Shown: piece after piece, positions 37,748-46,580 of the stretch
How positions within the stretch are numbered: the stretch's first letter is position 1
Layout of the letters: every line of letters starts with the position of its first letter
NCBI GenBank assembly: GCA_019236735.1
Contig: JAFAIM010000012.1
Location: 85,761 to 149,760 of the forward strand
Source: Burkholderiaceae bacterium
GTDB taxonomy: Bacteria; Pseudomonadota; Gammaproteobacteria; Burkholderiales; Burkholderiaceae_F
Reading direction: 5' to 3'
DNA: 64,000 bases
Made by a program: the position numbers and the translations under genes
The notes under the pieces: model-generated
Database searches by the model: none
Told to the model about the DNA's origin: nothing
The model's input: the letters and a program-made list of their open reading frames with translations, nothing else

Positions 37748-38931
37748 CCGGCGAGCTCGCCGCGTCGCGACGCACGATCGCGTTGCTGTCGCTGGGGGCG
37801 TTCGCCGCTGCCGCGTCAATGCGGGTGTGCGATTCGCTGCTGCCGGCGCTGGTGCGCGGCTTCGGCGTCAGCACGGGCGAGGCTGCGCGCACCATCTCCT
37901 TCTTCGCACTGGCGTATGGCCTGACACAGATGCTGTACGGTCCGATGGGGGACCGCTACGGCAAACTGCGCGTAGTCGCGACCGCGGTTTCCGCCAGCGT
38001 TGTGACCAGCCTGGGCGCAATGGCGGCCCCTGGGATCGGATGGCTGATCGGCTTCCGCGCCGCCTCGGGCGCGGCCGCCGCGGCGATTATGCCGCTATCG
38101 ATGGCCTGGATCGGCGACCAGATCGCCTACGAGAACCGGCAGGCGACGCTGGCGCGCTTCTTAATGGGGCAGATGCTCGGGTTCATCGCCGGCCAGTTTC
38201 TCGGCGGCGTGTTCGCCGACCACTTGGGATGGCGCTGGGCCTTCGGCCTGCTGGCGGCCATTTATCTGGCGACGGCGATCGCGCTCTGGGCTCAGTCGGG
38301 AGGTTTCGGGTCGGCCGCGGCCACCTCGCCGGTGGCGTATCTGCGCGGCATCGCCGCGATCGGCCGCGCACCTTGGCCGCGCCGGATCTTCGCGACCGTT
38401 TTTTTCGAGGGGTTCGCGGTGTTCGCCTCGCTGGCGTTCATCCCCTGGCACCTACACCGACGCTTCGACGTTTCGCTGACGCTGGCGGGACTCGCTCCCG
38501 GCGCGTTCGGCCTGGGTGGCATCACGTACGCGATTTTCACGCGTCGATTGCTCGTGCGCCTGGGCGAGGCAGGACTGGTGCGCGCTGGCGCGGCGTGCAT
38601 GGCCACCGGACTGGCAGGCCTTGCGGCCGGCGGACACTGGATGCTGGCGATTCCCGAGAGCGCGCTGCTGGGGCTCGGCTACTACATGATGCACAACACG
38701 CTGCAGACGAATGCGACCCAGATGGCGCCGGCCACCCGCGGCACCGCGGTGGCGCTGTTCGCCTCGAGCTTTTTTCTGGGTCAATCGACCGGAGTTTCGA
38801 TCGCCTCGGCAATTGCCGAGCCGATCGGCACTCCGGTGGTGTTTCTCGTTTCTGCGGCGCTCGTAATTGCGACAGCGGCCGCATTCGCGGCCGCTTTGCG
38901 TGGGAAGCGTGGGGATAAGGCGACGGCTTAG
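37744..38931 (+). CDS. MFS transporter, coupled to the FAH-like gene
   Basis: The 395-residue protein has twelve hydrophobic segments and the MFS loop 2-3 motif (GPMGDRYGKLRV). From a GTG at 37744 that overlaps the FAH stop by four bases, it is translationally coupled to the hydrolase, suggesting it imports or exports a substrate or product of that enzyme. It has no lead to a specific substrate; drug-resistance-like MFS 1 subtype. Converges with a small minus-strand gene at its end. Confidence 0.85.
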   Translation: MTGELAASRRTIALLSLGAFAAAASMRVCDSLLPALVRGFGVSTGEAARTISFFALAYGLTQMLYGPMGDRYGKLRVVATAVSASVVTSLGAMAAPGIGWLIGFRAASGAAAAAIMPLSMAWIGDQIAYENRQATLARFLMGQMLGFIAGQFLGGVFADHLGWRWAFGLLAAIYLATAIALWAQSGGFGSAAATSPVAYLRGIAAIGRAPWPRRIFATVFFEGFAVFASLAFIPWHLHRRFDVSLTLAGLAPGAFGLGGITYAIFTRRLLVRLGEAGLVRAGAACMATGLAGLAAGGHWMLAIPESALLGLGYYMMHNTLQTNATQMAPATRGTAVALFASSFFLGQSTGVSIASAIAEPIGTPVVFLVSAALVIATAAAFAAALRGKRGDKATA

Positions 38932-39122
38932 GGGTGCGCCGGCGTTGTCGAATCCGTGCTGGAGGAAACCTGCACGTCCTGTTGCTGTTGCTGGGCAACG
39001 GGTTTCGCGTGCGAGTGGTCGATGTAGCGGGACACCACGACAACGATCGCGACCGATGCCAGCATCAGCGCGAATGTCACCAGAGGTCCCTTGGCGGGGT
39101 TGCGTCGTGTTTTGCCTGCCAT
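38928..39122 (-). CDS. Small single-pass membrane protein
   Basis: 64-residue product with one membrane segment (PLVTFALMLASVAIVVVVS) after a short basic N-terminus (MAGKTRRNPAKG), then a Gln-rich (QQQQQ) and Ser/Thr/Pro tail. The stop overlaps the end of the convergent MFS gene by four bases. The short basic-then-hydrophobic design is typical of small membrane proteins. Unknown function; confidence is limited by the shortness. Confidence 0.55.
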   Translation of the reverse strand: MAGKTRRNPAKGPLVTFALMLASVAIVVVVSRYIDHSHAKPVAQQQQQDVQVSSSTDSTTPAHP

Positions 39123-39330
39123 CACAAATGCTCCGAAGTCAGAATGGAAACCTGCGTCGGCTGCTATTTTTGCGCAGTGCAATGATGCTCGCAAGGGGTT
39201 TGGACCGAAACCATCCGCAAGGATGATCCGCGTTGGGTAGTTCTTCTTCAGTGTTTCGACGACTCAAGTTTTCGAAAATGGGGCCGACAAACCCACACGC
39301 AGCCCATGCCGTTCGGTCTACCTACTTTCC

Positions 39331-40635
39331 CTACGCGGTCGACGCTGCTGGCACGCGCCGCGAGGTAGCTTTCGACGCAAGTGCGAATACCACGATCGCG
39401 GCGGCGGCAAACGCCGCCTCCGTGTACAGCATCGCAGAGGCGCCCAGCTGCGTGTACACCGATCCCTCGATCAGCCCCATGTACAAAATCGGCATGTTCG
39501 AGAGCGAGGCGAACACGTTGTAGCCGGTTGCAGCTGAAGTCAGGCCGATCGTTTCCAGCGCCACCGCCGAGAAACCGGCATAAGAAAAGCCGTTCAGAAA
39601 CGCGTACAGCAGTGTGAACGCGACGAACATCGTCGCGGTGTGCGGCGCCATCGCCATCGCCACCATGCATAAGGCCTGCGCTACGCCGAACAGCAGATAA
39701 GCGCTCTTGCGATCGATGCGGTCGCAGAAGTAACCGCCGATCAGGCAGCCGAGCGCGGACACGAGCCCGGCGAGCGTGCCATTGGCAAGCGCAACGGTGT
39801 CGGCGCTCGCGTGCCAGCCGTCCGCTACGGCCGCCCAGAGGTTCGACGCGGCGCCGGTTCCGATCGGCAGGAACACGACCAGCAGCGCCATGAAGCCGCG
39901 GCGCGAGCTCGCCATCGACCACAAGTCTTTCAGGACCCTTGCCGCGCTCGCCCACTGCCGCGCGAGCGCAACGCGCAAACTGCTTTGGCCGCCGGCGGAC
40001 GCAGGCGAGTCGGCGCGCTTAGGCTCCTCGATCCACTTCAGCGCCAGCGTGCACAGAACGCAGGCCAAAGCGAGCACAGCTGCGGAGATCAGCGGCGACG
40101 ACAAATGGTGCGCCAGCCATAGCCCGGCGCCGCCGCCGAGGCCCGCACCTCCCAGGTTGCCTGCTTGCAGCCATCCGCCCGCGCGCCCCTTTTCCTCCGC
40201 ACCGGTGTGATGGGCGATCAGCGCTTCGGCCGACATCGACGTAAACGTCGTCGCGGTGCTTGCCAGGAACACCAGAACGCCCAGTATCGGCAGCGTTGCC
40301 GGACTGGCCGGAACCGCGCCGCACGCCAGGATTCCGGCGGCGGTCAGCGCCGCGCCGATCACGTACCAGGTCTTCCGCGTCAGCGTGGTGTCCGCCAACG
40401 GCGCCCAAAGGAATTTCCACGTCTGCGGAAAAAGGTCCATCGCCCCAACTGCAGTGGCGATCTGCGCCGCATTGACGCCCGCGTGCGACAGTTCGTAGGT
40501 GAGCGTGATCCCCGAGTATCCGCTGAAGATGCCGAACGGCAGAATGAGGATCAGGTAGATGACCGGGTGAACCGGTGCAAGCGCTGCGCCGCCGTGCCCA
40601 GCGTACGAGTGGCGCTCCGGATCAGCCGCGTCCAT
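39331..40635 (-). CDS. MFS transporter, AmpG/PAT-like topology
   Basis: The 434-residue protein is a 12-helix MFS transporter with an unusually long second half. Features such as YSGITLTYELSHAGVNAAQIA, FPQTWKFLWAPLADT and the sugar/muropeptide-like GGWLQAGNLGGAGLG resemble the AmpG-type PAT (peptide-acetyl-CoA-transporter) group more than drug exporters. It lies next to and overlaps by 14 bases the POT-type peptide transporter; both are on the minus strand, POT first. A joint role in peptide or muropeptide uptake is inference. Confidence 0.75.
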   Translation of the reverse strand: MDAADPERHSYAGHGGAALAPVHPVIYLILILPFGIFSGYSGITLTYELSHAGVNAAQIATAVGAMDLFPQTWKFLWAPLADTTLTRKTWYVIGAALTAAGILACGAVPASPATLPILGVLVFLASTATTFTSMSAEALIAHHTGAEEKGRAGGWLQAGNLGGAGLGGGAGLWLAHHLSSPLISAAVLALACVLCTLALKWIEEPKRADSPASAGGQSSLRVALARQWASAARVLKDLWSMASSRRGFMALLVVFLPIGTGAASNLWAAVADGWHASADTVALANGTLAGLVSALGCLIGGYFCDRIDRKSAYLLFGVAQALCMVAMAMAPHTATMFVAFTLLYAFLNGFSYAGFSAVALETIGLTSAATGYNVFASLSNMPILYMGLIEGSVYTQLGASAMLYTEAAFAAAAIVVFALASKATSRRVPAASTA

Positions 40636-42091
40636 GCATCCAGCGCTTGAGCAGCGGCACCAGCACGAGCAGCACGACGCCGGGTCCGATCGAACTTCCG
40701 ACCAAAAACTGGTACAGCGGAATCCCGGATCCTTTTAGCAGGCTTTCCAGCGTGCCGGCCAGGTAGTTCGCTACGCCGGACGAGCTTAACCACACGCCCA
40801 TCATCAGCCCCGCCATCCGCGGCGGACTGACCTTGGTGACCATCGAAAGACCGACCGGCGAGATGCACAGCTCTCCGACCGTGTGGACGACATACACGGC
40901 GGTCAGCCAAAGAGGACCGACCATTCCGAGCCGGTCCGCGCGCTGCTGCGCGATCGCCAACACCACGAAACCTAATCCGAGGATGATCATTCCGATTGCC
41001 ATCTTGGCCGGCGAAGTCAGCGCGCGCGGCGAGGAGTCCATCCGTGTCCAGAACGCCGACAGCACCGGGGCAAGCGCAAGAATCGCGAGCGGATTGACGG
41101 CCTGGAAGTACGATGCAGGCATCGGCCAGCCGAAGATCACACGGTCGGTCAGGTTGTCGGCGAACAGGTTCATCGTGCCGCCCGCCTGCTCGAAACCCAT
41201 CCAGAAGAAAACGTTAAAAAGCCCGAGCACCAGGATCGACAGCACGAGGTCGAAATCGCGCCGGCCGCCGGAGCGCCACGCCGAGAACAGGACCCACGCC
41301 AGCGCAGCCACCGGCAGAGCGATCTTTACCTGCAGCGGGATCGCGGCCCACGCCGTCGCGACAATCGGCAAAAGGCCCAACACCCCGTAAACCACAGCAA
41401 TTGCAGACAGGCTGACCACAACCACGTGCACCCAGTCGCGCGGCAGAAGGTGCGAGGGCGCCTCGCGCCCGGGAGGCAACCCAGTTGCGCCGAAGCGCTC
41501 CTGCCCGATCACGAACTGCGCCAGGCCGAATGCCATCCCCACTGCGGCGGAGGCGAAGCCCCAATGCCAGGCGATCGTTTCCCCCAGCCAACCCGCTACC
41601 AGCGGCGCCAGCAGCGCTCCCAGGTTGATTCCCATGTAAAAGTAAATGAACCCGGCGTCGCGGCGCGGATCGTTTTCGCCGTACTGGCGGCCGACCAGCG
41701 ATGAGATGTTCGGCTTGAAGAACCCGTTGCCGACGATCAGCAGACCGAGCGCCGGCTTCAGCAACGCCGGGAACGCCATCGCTGCGTGACCGAACATCAT
41801 CACAACGGCGCCGATCAAAATCGCTTTGCGGAATCCCAACCAGCGGTCTGCAATCCAGCCGCCGACGATCGGGGTCAGGTACACCAGCCCGGTATAGACG
41901 GCGTAGACCCGCAGTGCGTCTTCGCGCGCGTATCCGACCGCCTTCACGAGATACAGCACCAGCAGCGCGCGCATCCCGTAATAGCTGAAGCGCTCCCACA
42001 TCTCGCTGCGGAACAGCGTCCAGAGCGCCGCCGGATGGCGCTGTTGCGCCAAAGGTGGAACGGAGCTCTGGGGAACGGTGGCAGAAATCAT
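40622..42091 (-). CDS. Proton-dependent oligopeptide (POT/PTR) transporter
   Basis: 489-residue POT family di-/tripeptide symporter. The typical MWERFSYYGMRALLVLYL N-terminal signature, the GGWIADRWLGFRKAI motif 1, NGFFKPNISSLVG, FYMGINLGALLAPLV and the C-terminal TVGELCISPVGLSMVTK are all present. The chosen ATG at 42091 gives the family N-terminus; the open frame continues 111 residues upstream without similarity. First gene of the two-gene transporter unit with the downstream MFS protein. Confidence 0.93.
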   Translation of the reverse strand: MISATVPQSSVPPLAQQRHPAALWTLFRSEMWERFSYYGMRALLVLYLVKAVGYAREDALRVYAVYTGLVYLTPIVGGWIADRWLGFRKAILIGAVVMMFGHAAMAFPALLKPALGLLIVGNGFFKPNISSLVGRQYGENDPRRDAGFIYFYMGINLGALLAPLVAGWLGETIAWHWGFASAAVGMAFGLAQFVIGQERFGATGLPPGREAPSHLLPRDWVHVVVVSLSAIAVVYGVLGLLPIVATAWAAIPLQVKIALPVAALAWVLFSAWRSGGRRDFDLVLSILVLGLFNVFFWMGFEQAGGTMNLFADNLTDRVIFGWPMPASYFQAVNPLAILALAPVLSAFWTRMDSSPRALTSPAKMAIGMIILGLGFVVLAIAQQRADRLGMVGPLWLTAVYVVHTVGELCISPVGLSMVTKVSPPRMAGLMMGVWLSSSGVANYLAGTLESLLKGSGIPLYQFLVGSSIGPGVVLLVLVPLLKRWMHGRG

Positions 42092-42212
42092 GTGGCAACG
42101 CGGAATGTCCGGCGCGAAATCGCGCCAGAGGCCGTCGGACGTTACAGTAGCAGGGCGTCCAGCGGCTGGCATCGGCTCCGGTGCCGGGCATCGACTCCCG
42201 GCGCCTTTACTT

Positions 42213-42235
42213 CCCGGGGGACGAAACCCCCCCGG
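42213..42235. other. GC hairpin in the POT/DUF4397 divergent region
   Basis: CCGGGGG (42214-42220) and CCCCCGG (42229-42235) form a seven-base stem with loop ACGAAACC. It sits in the 226-base gap between the divergent POT and DUF4397 genes. No T-run follows on either strand, so I do not call a terminator. Confidence 0.4.
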
Positions 42236-42317
42236 CTGCCACGTGCACTGCACGGTACACTCGCGGCCTTCGAAACGACACCCCACACCGGCACGGAGCC
42301 GGCAGAAGAGGTAGATC

Positions 42318-43601
42318 TTGGCTCGGTTTCTGAAAGCTCTGGCGCCGGCCATCGTGGCCGCGGCGCTCATCGGATGCGGCAGCTCCAACAACAACTCGGG
42401 GCCGGTCAGTCTGCGCTTTGTCAACGCCTCGACGAACCAGAGCTTGACAGTGAGCCTGAACGGGACCGTCCAGTTCTCGACGATTGCGGCCGGGGCCTCG
42501 ACCAGCTACTCGCAGGTGGCCGCTGGTACCTACACGATCACCATCTCGAGCGCCAGCGGAGCGCTGGCCTCCGCGTCGCTCAGCGCGGGCCTGGGCAGCA
42601 ACAGCACCTTCACGCTGGTCGGCTACACACGCAACGGCGCCATCGTTGCCTACCTGGTCACCGAAGACCAGACGGTGCCAGTCGGTGGCCTGGGGACGAT
42701 CGGTGTCGCCAACATTTCTCCGGACGCGGGAGCGCTCGACGTGTATCTCGTAACGCCGGGCACCACGTCGCTATCGGGCCTCACGCCCCAGTTCCCGTTC
42801 GCCAATTTCGCCGCAGTGCCCGTTTTTACGACGTTGGTGGCCGGGACGTTCGACGTCGTTGCGACCGCCTCCGGCAACCCGAACGACGTTCGGCTGAGGC
42901 TGCCGTCGGTACAGGTTGCGGCCGGCCAGGTCCGGCTGGTCGCTTTCACCAACACCCCCGGCGGTGCGCTCGTGAACGCCGTGATCCTGAACCAGGCTGG
43001 AACAGTCGGGGCGGCAACGGTTCAGTATGTCAACAACACGCAGGCACGCGTGCGGATCGCCTCGGCGCTGCCCACCGCGGGGCTGACGCCGGTCGCGGGG
43101 ACCGTGGGCAGCCAAGCGCTCGCGACCGTTTACTCGCCGAATCCGGGCAGCTACACCGAGGTCGCAGGCAACACATCGACCTACACGATTTCGGCCAATG
43201 GCGCGGCGGTTGCGGGCTTGCCGGCGGCCACATTCGCCGTCGGCGGTGATTACACGATCCTGGTGTATGGCGCCGCCGCCACGCCGACGGTGGCGGTCTT
43301 CACAGACAACAACCAGGTTCCCGCCGGCGGCAATGCGAATCTTCGGTTGATCAATGCCGGTGCGAACATCTCGCAGGGCCTGACGATGTACTACAACAAC
43401 GTGCAGGTCGCCAATTCGATCCTGTATGGCCAGGCGTCGGCGTATTTCGGAGTAGCCCAGTCGGCACTTGCGACGCTGCAACTGATCGCGCCTGGGATGA
43501 ACCCGGTGAGTGCGACGGTTTCGCTCAATTCGCCGGGCGCGGTGTATACGGTCTTTGTGATCGATAGCACTTTGACGCCCTATCTGATCCGGGATCGATA
43601 G
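42318..43601 (+). CDS. DUF4397-domain lipoprotein
   Basis: The 427-residue product starts with a lipoprotein signal (lipobox ALIGC, about residue 20) and contains about four DUF4397-like beta-sandwich repeats (SLRFVNASTNQSLTVSLN, GVANISPDAGALDVYLV, VQYVNNTQARVRIASALP, LRLINAGANISQGLTMYYN). It uses a TTG start at 42318 with AAGAGG six bases upstream. DUF4397 proteins are surface or periplasmic and bind partners unknown. Divergent from the POT transporter; the next 480 bases are decayed sequence. Confidence 0.85.
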   Translation: MARFLKALAPAIVAAALIGCGSSNNNSGPVSLRFVNASTNQSLTVSLNGTVQFSTIAAGASTSYSQVAAGTYTITISSASGALASASLSAGLGSNSTFTLVGYTRNGAIVAYLVTEDQTVPVGGLGTIGVANISPDAGALDVYLVTPGTTSLSGLTPQFPFANFAAVPVFTTLVAGTFDVVATASGNPNDVRLRLPSVQVAAGQVRLVAFTNTPGGALVNAVILNQAGTVGAATVQYVNNTQARVRIASALPTAGLTPVAGTVGSQALATVYSPNPGSYTEVAGNTSTYTISANGAAVAGLPAATFAVGGDYTILVYGAAATPTVAVFTDNNQVPAGGNANLRLINAGANISQGLTMYYNNVQVANSILYGQASAYFGVAQSALATLQLIAPGMNPVSATVSLNSPGAVYTVFVIDSTLTPYLIRDR

Positions 43602-43651
43602 CCCGGCGCCGAAGCAGTCGGAAGGGAACTGGCGCGGAAAGGGCAGAAGCG

Positions 43652-43771
43652 ATGAAACGAACAATGTGGATTGCAAGCCTGGGCCTTGCATTCGTCGGCA
43701 CGATGACGGGCACCATCACCGCAGCCGACGCCGCTGTGCTGAAGGTTCCGGCCGGCGACTGGACGGACTGA
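43652..43771 (+). CDS. Short signal-peptide ORF, possibly a gene remnant
   Basis: A 39-residue reading frame with an AAAGGGCAGA ribosome-binding region encodes MKRTMWIASLGLAFVGTM and a leader end (AADAA), then VLKVPAGDWTD and a stop. It looks like the start of a secreted protein cut short by a stop. The region downstream (43811-44066) holds another fragment. Whether it is a live mini-protein or the 5' end of a decayed gene cannot be told from the sequence. Confidence 0.3.
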   Translation: MKRTMWIASLGLAFVGTMTGTITAADAAVLKVPAGDWTD

Positions 43772-43810
43772 CAGCGGAACCCCTCGCGCCATTGGGTGGC
43801 GCGTCCCATA

Positions 43811-43841
43811 GCCTCCTCTCCCGTTCCAAGGGGAGGGAGGC
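43811..43841. repeat. Imperfect hairpin repeat (REP-like)
   Basis: GCCTCCTCTCCC pairs with GGGGAGGGAGGC (mostly complementary) around a GTTCCAA loop. It resembles the CTCCC/GGGAG element at 53498-53537 in the window. Confidence 0.55.
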
Positions 43842-43901
43842 CGGGGTCAAGGGCGGGTCTTCCGGGTTGCCGCACGAGGCGAGCCCATCGCCCCTTGGGG
43901 G

Positions 43902-44066
43902 CTGCTCGACTCGGCCGCCTACACGGGGAAGGTCACCGGCTTCACCGGCTCGGGCACCGGGGCGCCCGCGACCTCGGACAAGCTGGACCTCCGCGACATC
44001 AATTTCGCCTCGGCATCGTGGCGCATGCCGCGTGACCCTGCGTGCTGTGCGTTGCCGGCCCGATAG
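43902..44066 (+). pseudogene. Remnant of a repeat-type (VCBS/hemolysin-like) surface protein
   Basis: A reading frame without its own start or 5' part gives LLDSAAYTGKVTGFTGSGT then SDKLDLRDINFASASW before a stop at 44064-44066. The YTGKVTGF...DKLDLRDINF pattern matches the C-terminal beta repeats of large secreted calcium-binding adhesins, which usually continue for tens of residues more. The fragment is isolated between unrelated genes, so I call it degraded sequence. Recognised by pattern, not by search. Confidence 0.5.
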
Positions 44067-44084
44067 CATAATCAGAACGAGGCC

Positions 44085-44714
44085 ATGAACAAGCCGCTGC
44101 CGCTACCCCTGCTCGTGCTTGCCGTGATGGCAGGCTTGCTCGTGGTTGTGGTATCGGCTCTCATGCTGCTTGACACCCGGCGGCGGCGGCGGGCCAGCGA
44201 TTTGCCGCTCACGCCGCTCAGCGCTTTTCGAGGCGGTGCGCCTGAAGCCAGTTCGCGCGTGAAGGGCCGCGAACGGTTGACGTCCAAAGGTGCAACCCTC
44301 CTGTCATTCGTCTGCGTCTTCGGGGCGGTCGGGCTGGCGCTCACCGGGGTGCTCCTAGCCGCGTTGGCGCGAGATCAGCGCGGCTTTGCGGCCGTCGCGG
44401 CGATTCCCGCTGCGGCGCTCGATCTGGCGGTGGTCCTGGTCGCGCGCCGACTGCGCCGCGATCACATGCTGGTCAAGGAAGGCCGTCTCGCCACCGGCAT
44501 CGTCGTTCAGTATGTGCCGCAGGGCGGCTACGTCCTGACCTATTACGATTTCCCGTGCGCCGACCAGGTGCTGCGCGGACAATCGATGCTGGACGCACGG
44601 ACAACGGGAAGTCCGTATTTCAGGACGGCGAAGGGCGCTGGCGTCGAGGTGTTCTATCTGCCGCAGAACCCGCGCCTCAACGCCTTGAGCTTGTCCTTGT
44701 GCTGGCAGTTGTAG
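44085..44714 (+). CDS. Membrane protein of unknown function (DUF3592-like layout)
   Basis: The 209-residue protein has an N-terminal helix (LPLLVLAVMAGLLVVVVSALMLL), an RRRRR cluster, two central helices (LLSFVCVFGAVGLALTGVLLAAL, then AAIPAAALDLAVVLVARRL) and a C-terminal soluble part with GRLATGIVVQYVPQGGYVLTYYDF. The soluble part resembles DUF3592 beta strands (RTAKGAGVEVFYLPQNP). It lies in a decayed neighbourhood, so it may be recently acquired. Function unknown. Confidence 0.65.
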   Translation: MNKPLPLPLLVLAVMAGLLVVVVSALMLLDTRRRRRASDLPLTPLSAFRGGAPEASSRVKGRERLTSKGATLLSFVCVFGAVGLALTGVLLAALARDQRGFAAVAAIPAAALDLAVVLVARRLRRDHMLVKEGRLATGIVVQYVPQGGYVLTYYDFPCADQVLRGQSMLDARTTGSPYFRTAKGAGVEVFYLPQNPRLNALSLSLCWQL

Positions 44715-45164
44715 CGATCAGATAGGCAGACACCGGCGCGGCGGCCGCCACGCGACGGCATACATCGGGCACGAGACCGGCGACTGGCTGCTGCAGGCGG
44801 TCGCGCAGCGCATGCGATCGTGCCTGAGGGAATCGGATACGGACGGCTGTAAGCTGTGCCCGCGGCTATTGGGTGGCCATTCCGCAGCGGGAGACTTGGG
44901 GATCGAGTGCCCGCGCGGGGACTTGCAAACCTTGGGGACGCCACCGATCGGTGCTTCGGCGCAGTCGCAGGTAAACCCGACTTTCCGCAGGGCAAACCCT
45001 ACGCAAGGCCGCTCCAAGGAGCGTCCGGGACCTTCTCAATTGGATGCGACCCCGTTCGCGCATCCCGTACAGATCGCATAGCGCACGCTAGAAATGGCGA
45101 TGTCCGTTGCGTGCGCGGACGCTAGGCTCAACGCTGACCTCGGCCGCTTGTCGTCCGCTTTGCG
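44715..45164 (+). other. Intergenic region with decayed GGDEF sequence
   Basis: These 450 bases have no credible complete gene. The only protein-like stretch is at 44752-44841 (entered separately). The rest includes short open frames without similarity and a GC-rich palindrome-free end before the next gene start at 45165. Confidence 0.4.
44752..44841 (+). pseudogene. Fragment of a GGDEF (diguanylate cyclase) domain
   Basis: The frame reads GHETGDWLLQAVAQRMRSC then LRESDT, matching the classical GGDEF stretch before the GG[DE]EF active site. The sequence then departs into unrelated residues (DGCKLC...) with no GGDEF motif, and there is no upstream start. A degraded remnant of a c-di-GMP synthase gene is the simplest reading. 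Recognised by pattern alone. Confidence 0.6.
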
Positions 45165-45698
45165 ATGAGACTTGAGTTCCTGTCGACCGCCGCAGCCGTA
45201 GCCACCTCCTCGCTGGTTTCATGGGTGGCCGACGTTGCTTTGCACGACGGGCTGCTGTTCGCGGCTCTGTTCGTGCTGCTGGTTCAATGGCAGTTGCAGC
45301 GCCGCAGGCAGGAGCGACGCGCGAAGCGGGAGGCTTTGCTCGCGTCGATGCGGGCGTTGTCGGAGGAAGTCGAACTGCTCGCGTGCGATAAAGTCGCCGT
45401 GGAGTACCCCGAGCTCAGGCGCCAGCTGCACATTTTCGAGCGCGCGGTCATGCGGGCGCTCGCGAGCGCCCATCACGGCCGGGCCGGCGCGGCGCCGCTC
45501 TGCGTCATTCAACGCTATGTCCGCGAAACTGCGCCGACGCTGCTGGCGGCGGTGAAGGAATACGGCGACCCTCTGACGCTGCAAGGCGTGTGCCGGCATT
45601 TCCAGCTGATGAGCCAGCGCCTGCTGCCGCAGAGTGAGTCTTCCGAGGCGACGGCGCAAATCGCGCGCGCCCCGCACGCATTGTCCGCCGGCGCATAG
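45165..45698 (+). CDS. Uncharacterised membrane-anchored protein
   Basis: The 177-residue product has one or two N-terminal hydrophobic segments (LLFAALFVLLVQW), then a predicted coiled coil rich in Arg/Glu (LQRRRQERRAKREALLASMRALSEEVELL in pieces) and a helical C-terminal part with LCVIQRYVRETAPTLLA. I do not recognise it. Convergent with the SDR gene, which ends 20 bases beyond its stop. An ATG at 45165 is the only plausible start. Confidence 0.55.
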   Translation: MRLEFLSTAAAVATSSLVSWVADVALHDGLLFAALFVLLVQWQLQRRRQERRAKREALLASMRALSEEVELLACDKVAVEYPELRRQLHIFERAVMRALASAHHGRAGAAPLCVIQRYVRETAPTLLAAVKEYGDPLTLQGVCRHFQLMSQRLLPQSESSEATAQIARAPHALSAGA

Positions 45699-45718
45699 GC
45701 ACCCGCTCTCGTCCCCTG

Positions 45719-46492
45719 CTATCGGTATCCACCGTCGGGCATCAGGATCTGCCCGACCAGGTACGGCATCGTCAGCAGGTGCGCGATGCACTGCCCCATC
45801 TCCTGCGGCGTGCCCCAGCGACCCATCCAGATCTTCGCGTTCTCATGCGCGCGCACGTCGTCCGGCAGCGTGTCGTTCAATGCCGTCTCGATCCACCCGG
45901 GCGCCAGCGCGTTCAGGCAGATCTGCAGCTTTGCAAGCTCCTGGGCGGCGTTGCGCATCAGCAGATTGGCGCCGGCCTTGGAAGAGTCGTAATGCGCCGA
46001 AACGGGGTCGTACGCGTTGACGCCGTTGGATGACGTGACCAGAACGATCCTGCCGCGCCACTCGTCGACAATCGGATTGTCGCGCATCGCCAGAGCCCCG
46101 TATTTCAGCACCAAAAAGGAACCGGTCAGGTTCGAGTTCAGCACCGTGTCCCACTCGGCCTGTGTCTGTTCGAAGAACTCCGTGTTCGGCGACACCCCGG
46201 CGCTGTGGACGAGGTAACGGAAGGCGCCGGCGCTGCGACGGGACTCGTCGAAAAAGCGCGCGACCGACTCCTCGTTCCCCACTTCGCACGCGAACGCGAG
46301 CACCCGCGACTTCGGCGCCGCCGCGCGCAGCCGCTGGAGCGCCGCTTCGGTTTTGCGTGGGTTGCGGCTGGCGGTGATCACGACGTCGCCGCCGCCGTGC
46401 GCGATCGTCTCTGCGATCGCCAGGCCGATTCCGCTCGCGCCACCGGTGACGATCGTCGTGCTGCCCGAGAAGTCGAAAGCTACCTTCGCCAT
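45719..46492 (-). CDS. SDR-family oxidoreductase
   Basis: The 257-residue protein is a classical short-chain dehydrogenase: cofactor motif TGGASGIG near residue 17, NSNLTGSF (N at the NNAG position replaced by NSN), active-site Ser (VTSSNG) and YDSSK (the YxxxK catalytic pair), and PGWIET. NAD(P)-dependent; the substrate is not evident. It converges with the preceding coding sequence and is divergent from the TPR gene by 88 bases. Confidence 0.9.
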   Translation of the reverse strand: MAKVAFDFSGSTTIVTGGASGIGLAIAETIAHGGGDVVITASRNPRKTEAALQRLRAAAPKSRVLAFACEVGNEESVARFFDESRRSAGAFRYLVHSAGVSPNTEFFEQTQAEWDTVLNSNLTGSFLVLKYGALAMRDNPIVDEWRGRIVLVTSSNGVNAYDPVSAHYDSSKAGANLLMRNAAQELAKLQICLNALAPGWIETALNDTLPDDVRAHENAKIWMGRWGTPQEMGQCIAHLLTMPYLVGQILMPDGGYR

Positions 46493-46580
46493 CGCATCGC
46501 TCCCCGCAGTGGTGGCGCCTCAGCCGCTCGCACCTGCTAGATTTGCGCCCCTGACGGAATCTTACTCACCTTTGCCGCCG

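Noticed and set aside
42213..42235. Hairpin between POT and DUF4397 genes as terminator or riboswitch
   Set aside because: No T-run, divergent genes, and no recognised riboswitch core.
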